13,288 nucleotides of DNA, taken from Rickettsiales bacterium (GTDB lineage Bacteria > Pseudomonadota > Alphaproteobacteria > Rickettsiales > Anaplasmataceae). The notes under the pieces are model-generated. The model was given only the letters and a program-made list of their open reading frames with translations, searched no databases and was not told the DNA's origin. Shown here piece after piece: positions 12,156 through 13,288 of the stretch. The DNA is taken from positions 1 to 13,288 of the forward strand of contig JAISAR010000029.1 of assembly GCA_031266615.1 (NCBI GenBank), in the 5' to 3' direction. Position 1 is the first letter of the stretch; each line of letters begins with the position of its first letter. The position numbers were made by a program, and so were the translations under genes.

Positions 12156-13004
12156 GTGGGGTTTCTAATAAATTCAGCATTCGCATTTATTGGTGGTGTG
12201 GTACTTAACTTTATGCCTTGTGTTTTTCCTGTTCTTTCTTTAAAAGCAGCAGCAATAATCAATTACCCTGGCAACTCATTTAAACTGAAGTTAAATGGCA
12301 TAGCCTACACTCTTGGAGTATTGACTAGCAAGTTGATGTTGTCCTTAACGCTATTAACATTACGTAACATAGGTTATGCAATGGACTGGGGTTTTCATAC
12401 ACAATCTCCTGTTTTGGTACTAGTATTACTATATATAATGTTTGTAATAGGCTTATGTTTTCTTTGTAGCTTGTCTGATATTTCTCTTATATTTTCTCGT
12501 TCAGATAAAGTTAGTAGCAGTTTTTTCGGTGGAATGCTTTTAACGTTGGTTGCAATTCCCTGTGTCACACCTTTTATGGCACCTGCCATAGGTTTTGCCC
12601 TTATTCAGCCATCAATATTTACTTCTATTAGCATTTTCTTATTTCTTGGCTTAGGCATTGCACTTCCATACTTCATTGTATCATTTTTTCCTAACACACT
12701 TGAATTTTTACCAAAACCTGGTGAGTGGACGGCAGCATTGAAGCATTTCCCACTCTTCTCTGTATCTTTATCCATTATTTGGCTGTTTTGGATGTTGACC
12801 AAAGAGTCAAACACGGTACCTATACTAACTGGGCTTCTAAGTTCTGCATTTAGCGTATGGATATGGATTTTTAACGATAGTATAAAGCCACTCATCAAAC
12901 CTGTTATTTCTACACTATTCTTACGTTTAATCCATTACCGTTCATCTTACCCAAGGCAGCGCAAAAAGTCACCTTTCAAAGCAACTCACAAACCTAGAAA
13001 ATAA
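12156..13004 (+). CDS. DsbD/ScsB-like thiol:disulfide carrier, membrane core only
   Basis: A polytopic membrane protein of 282 aa with the CcdA/DsbD transmembrane signatures NFMPCVFPVLSLKA (18-31, Cys22) and LVAIPCVTPFMAPAIGFAL (131-149, Cys136). In the family these two cysteines pass electrons from cytosolic thioredoxin across the inner membrane. About seven or eight hydrophobic segments follow one another. Full-size DsbD has a periplasmic N-terminal domain and a C-terminal thioredoxin domain; both are absent here. The protein ends in a basic tail (SYPRQRKKSPFKATHKPRK). The first plausible start is GTG at 12156 without a clear ribosome binding site, while the frame stays open back to 12105, so the start is uncertain and 5' truncation is possible. 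Confidence 0.8.
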   Translation: MGFLINSAFAFIGGVVLNFMPCVFPVLSLKAAAIINYPGNSFKLKLNGIAYTLGVLTSKLMLSLTLLTLRNIGYAMDWGFHTQSPVLVLVLLYIMFVIGLCFLCSLSDISLIFSRSDKVSSSFFGGMLLTLVAIPCVTPFMAPAIGFALIQPSIFTSISIFLFLGLGIALPYFIVSFFPNTLEFLPKPGEWTAALKHFPLFSVSLSIIWLFWMLTKESNTVPILTGLLSSAFSVWIWIFNDSIKPLIKPVISTLFLRLIHYRSSYPRQRKKSPFKATHKPRK

Positions 13005-13154
13005 ATTTCTCTCAAACAGAGTTCACTGGCACACTCTTATTCGTACTTTTACTATTACGGTAATTATATTGGACTTTCTATATAGTTCTTGAACTAATAC
13101 CAATCCTCGTTACACAGAAAGCGGGTAGACAACAATGGAAAAAAGCTATAACGT

Positions 13155-13288
13155 CATCCAACAGAAACGAAAAAAACTACTTGACAACTTTCGCCATTCC
13201 TTTTATCATGTAACTGGAGGTATTCAGTTATCTTCATCTGTGCAGATTAAACGACAAGAGTATTATGGTTGGCGTCTTATGTTTAATT
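13155..13288 (+). repeat. Promoter-bearing repeat, right copy (cut by window end)
   Basis: Inverted partner of 70-205. The 40-base core at 13170-13209 differs at one position; the downstream part (gtgcagattaaa, gacaag, ttggcgt, gtttaatt) aligns with gaps. A frame open from an ATG at 13135 runs off the window and partly resembles the left copy in translation (KKLLDNFRHSFYH). But it reads through the promoter, so I regard that similarity as DNA-level. Bases 13005-13134 before it hold nothing I can name. Confidence 0.6.
13181..13209 (+). promoter_or_regulatory. Sigma-70-type promoter in right repeat copy
   Basis: TTGACA (13181-13186), 17-base spacer, TATCAT (13204-13209), identical boxes and spacing to the left copy. 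It would transcribe whatever lies beyond 13288. Confidence 0.6.

Noticed and set aside
13135..13288. Partial protein gene starting at 13135
   Set aside because: The frame passes through a consensus promoter, and the similarity to the left copy is best explained as DNA-level repeat, so no CDS is claimed.
1..13288. CRISPR array or rRNA genes
   Set aside because: No regularly spaced direct repeats and no conserved rRNA stretches were seen.

Overview
The window looks like chromosome from a Wolbachia-type (Rickettsiales) endosymbiont. It is AT-rich, with short housekeeping genes (tatC, gap, pheT, dcd), tandem RelE/ParE-type toxin-antitoxin pairs, a palindromic repeat inserted in frame inside a protein-coding gene (a habit of Rickettsiales genomes), and a dense cluster of insertion sequences. 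The taxon is inferred from gene content and repeats; no marker such as 16S rRNA is present.

Layout. (1) 1-205: outward-facing copy of a promoter-bearing repeat whose partner lies in inverted orientation at 13155-13288. (2) 245-1995, minus strand: gap and tatC, overlapping by 4 nt (ATGA). (3) 2107-2486: strong promoter, 95-aa orphan gene, hairpin. (4) 2567-4954: pheT, carrying a palindromic element translated in frame. (5) 5037-6317: two tandem paralogous toxin-antitoxin modules, each with its own promoter and a shared 44-bp trailer. (6) 6440-7485: 330-aa two-helix membrane protein of unknown function. (7) 7487-8103, minus: dcd, convergent with the previous gene (1 nt apart). (8) 8112-11894: three unrelated transposons in a row: an IS5-family element (perfect 25-bp inverted ends), an IS110-family element, and an IS4-family element with a frameshifted transposase but intact ends and an 8-bp target duplication. 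(9) 11954-12084: a tRNA-His-like gene lacking about 8 nt, next to a 31-bp tandem repeat. (10) 12156-13004: membrane core of a DsbD/CcdA-type disulfide carrier.

The main result is in the IS110-family element. The leader before its transposase (about 9090-9235) folds into two loops whose four unpaired strands match, in the right order and polarity, the left target, right target, left donor and right donor sequences at the two ends of the element. All meet at a CT core found at both junctions. This is the layout expected of a bridge RNA (seekRNA), the guide used by IS110 recombinases. It allows the element to be delimited to the base (core 9040-9041 to core 10311-10312) and the empty target site to be reconstructed.

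Other points: the GAPDH lacks the residues that select NAD over NADP; an exact inverted repeat after the IS110 gene contains two opposed DnaA-box 9-mers; the IS5 transposase frame can be extended to an upstream ATG only by a one-base slip in an A5 run.
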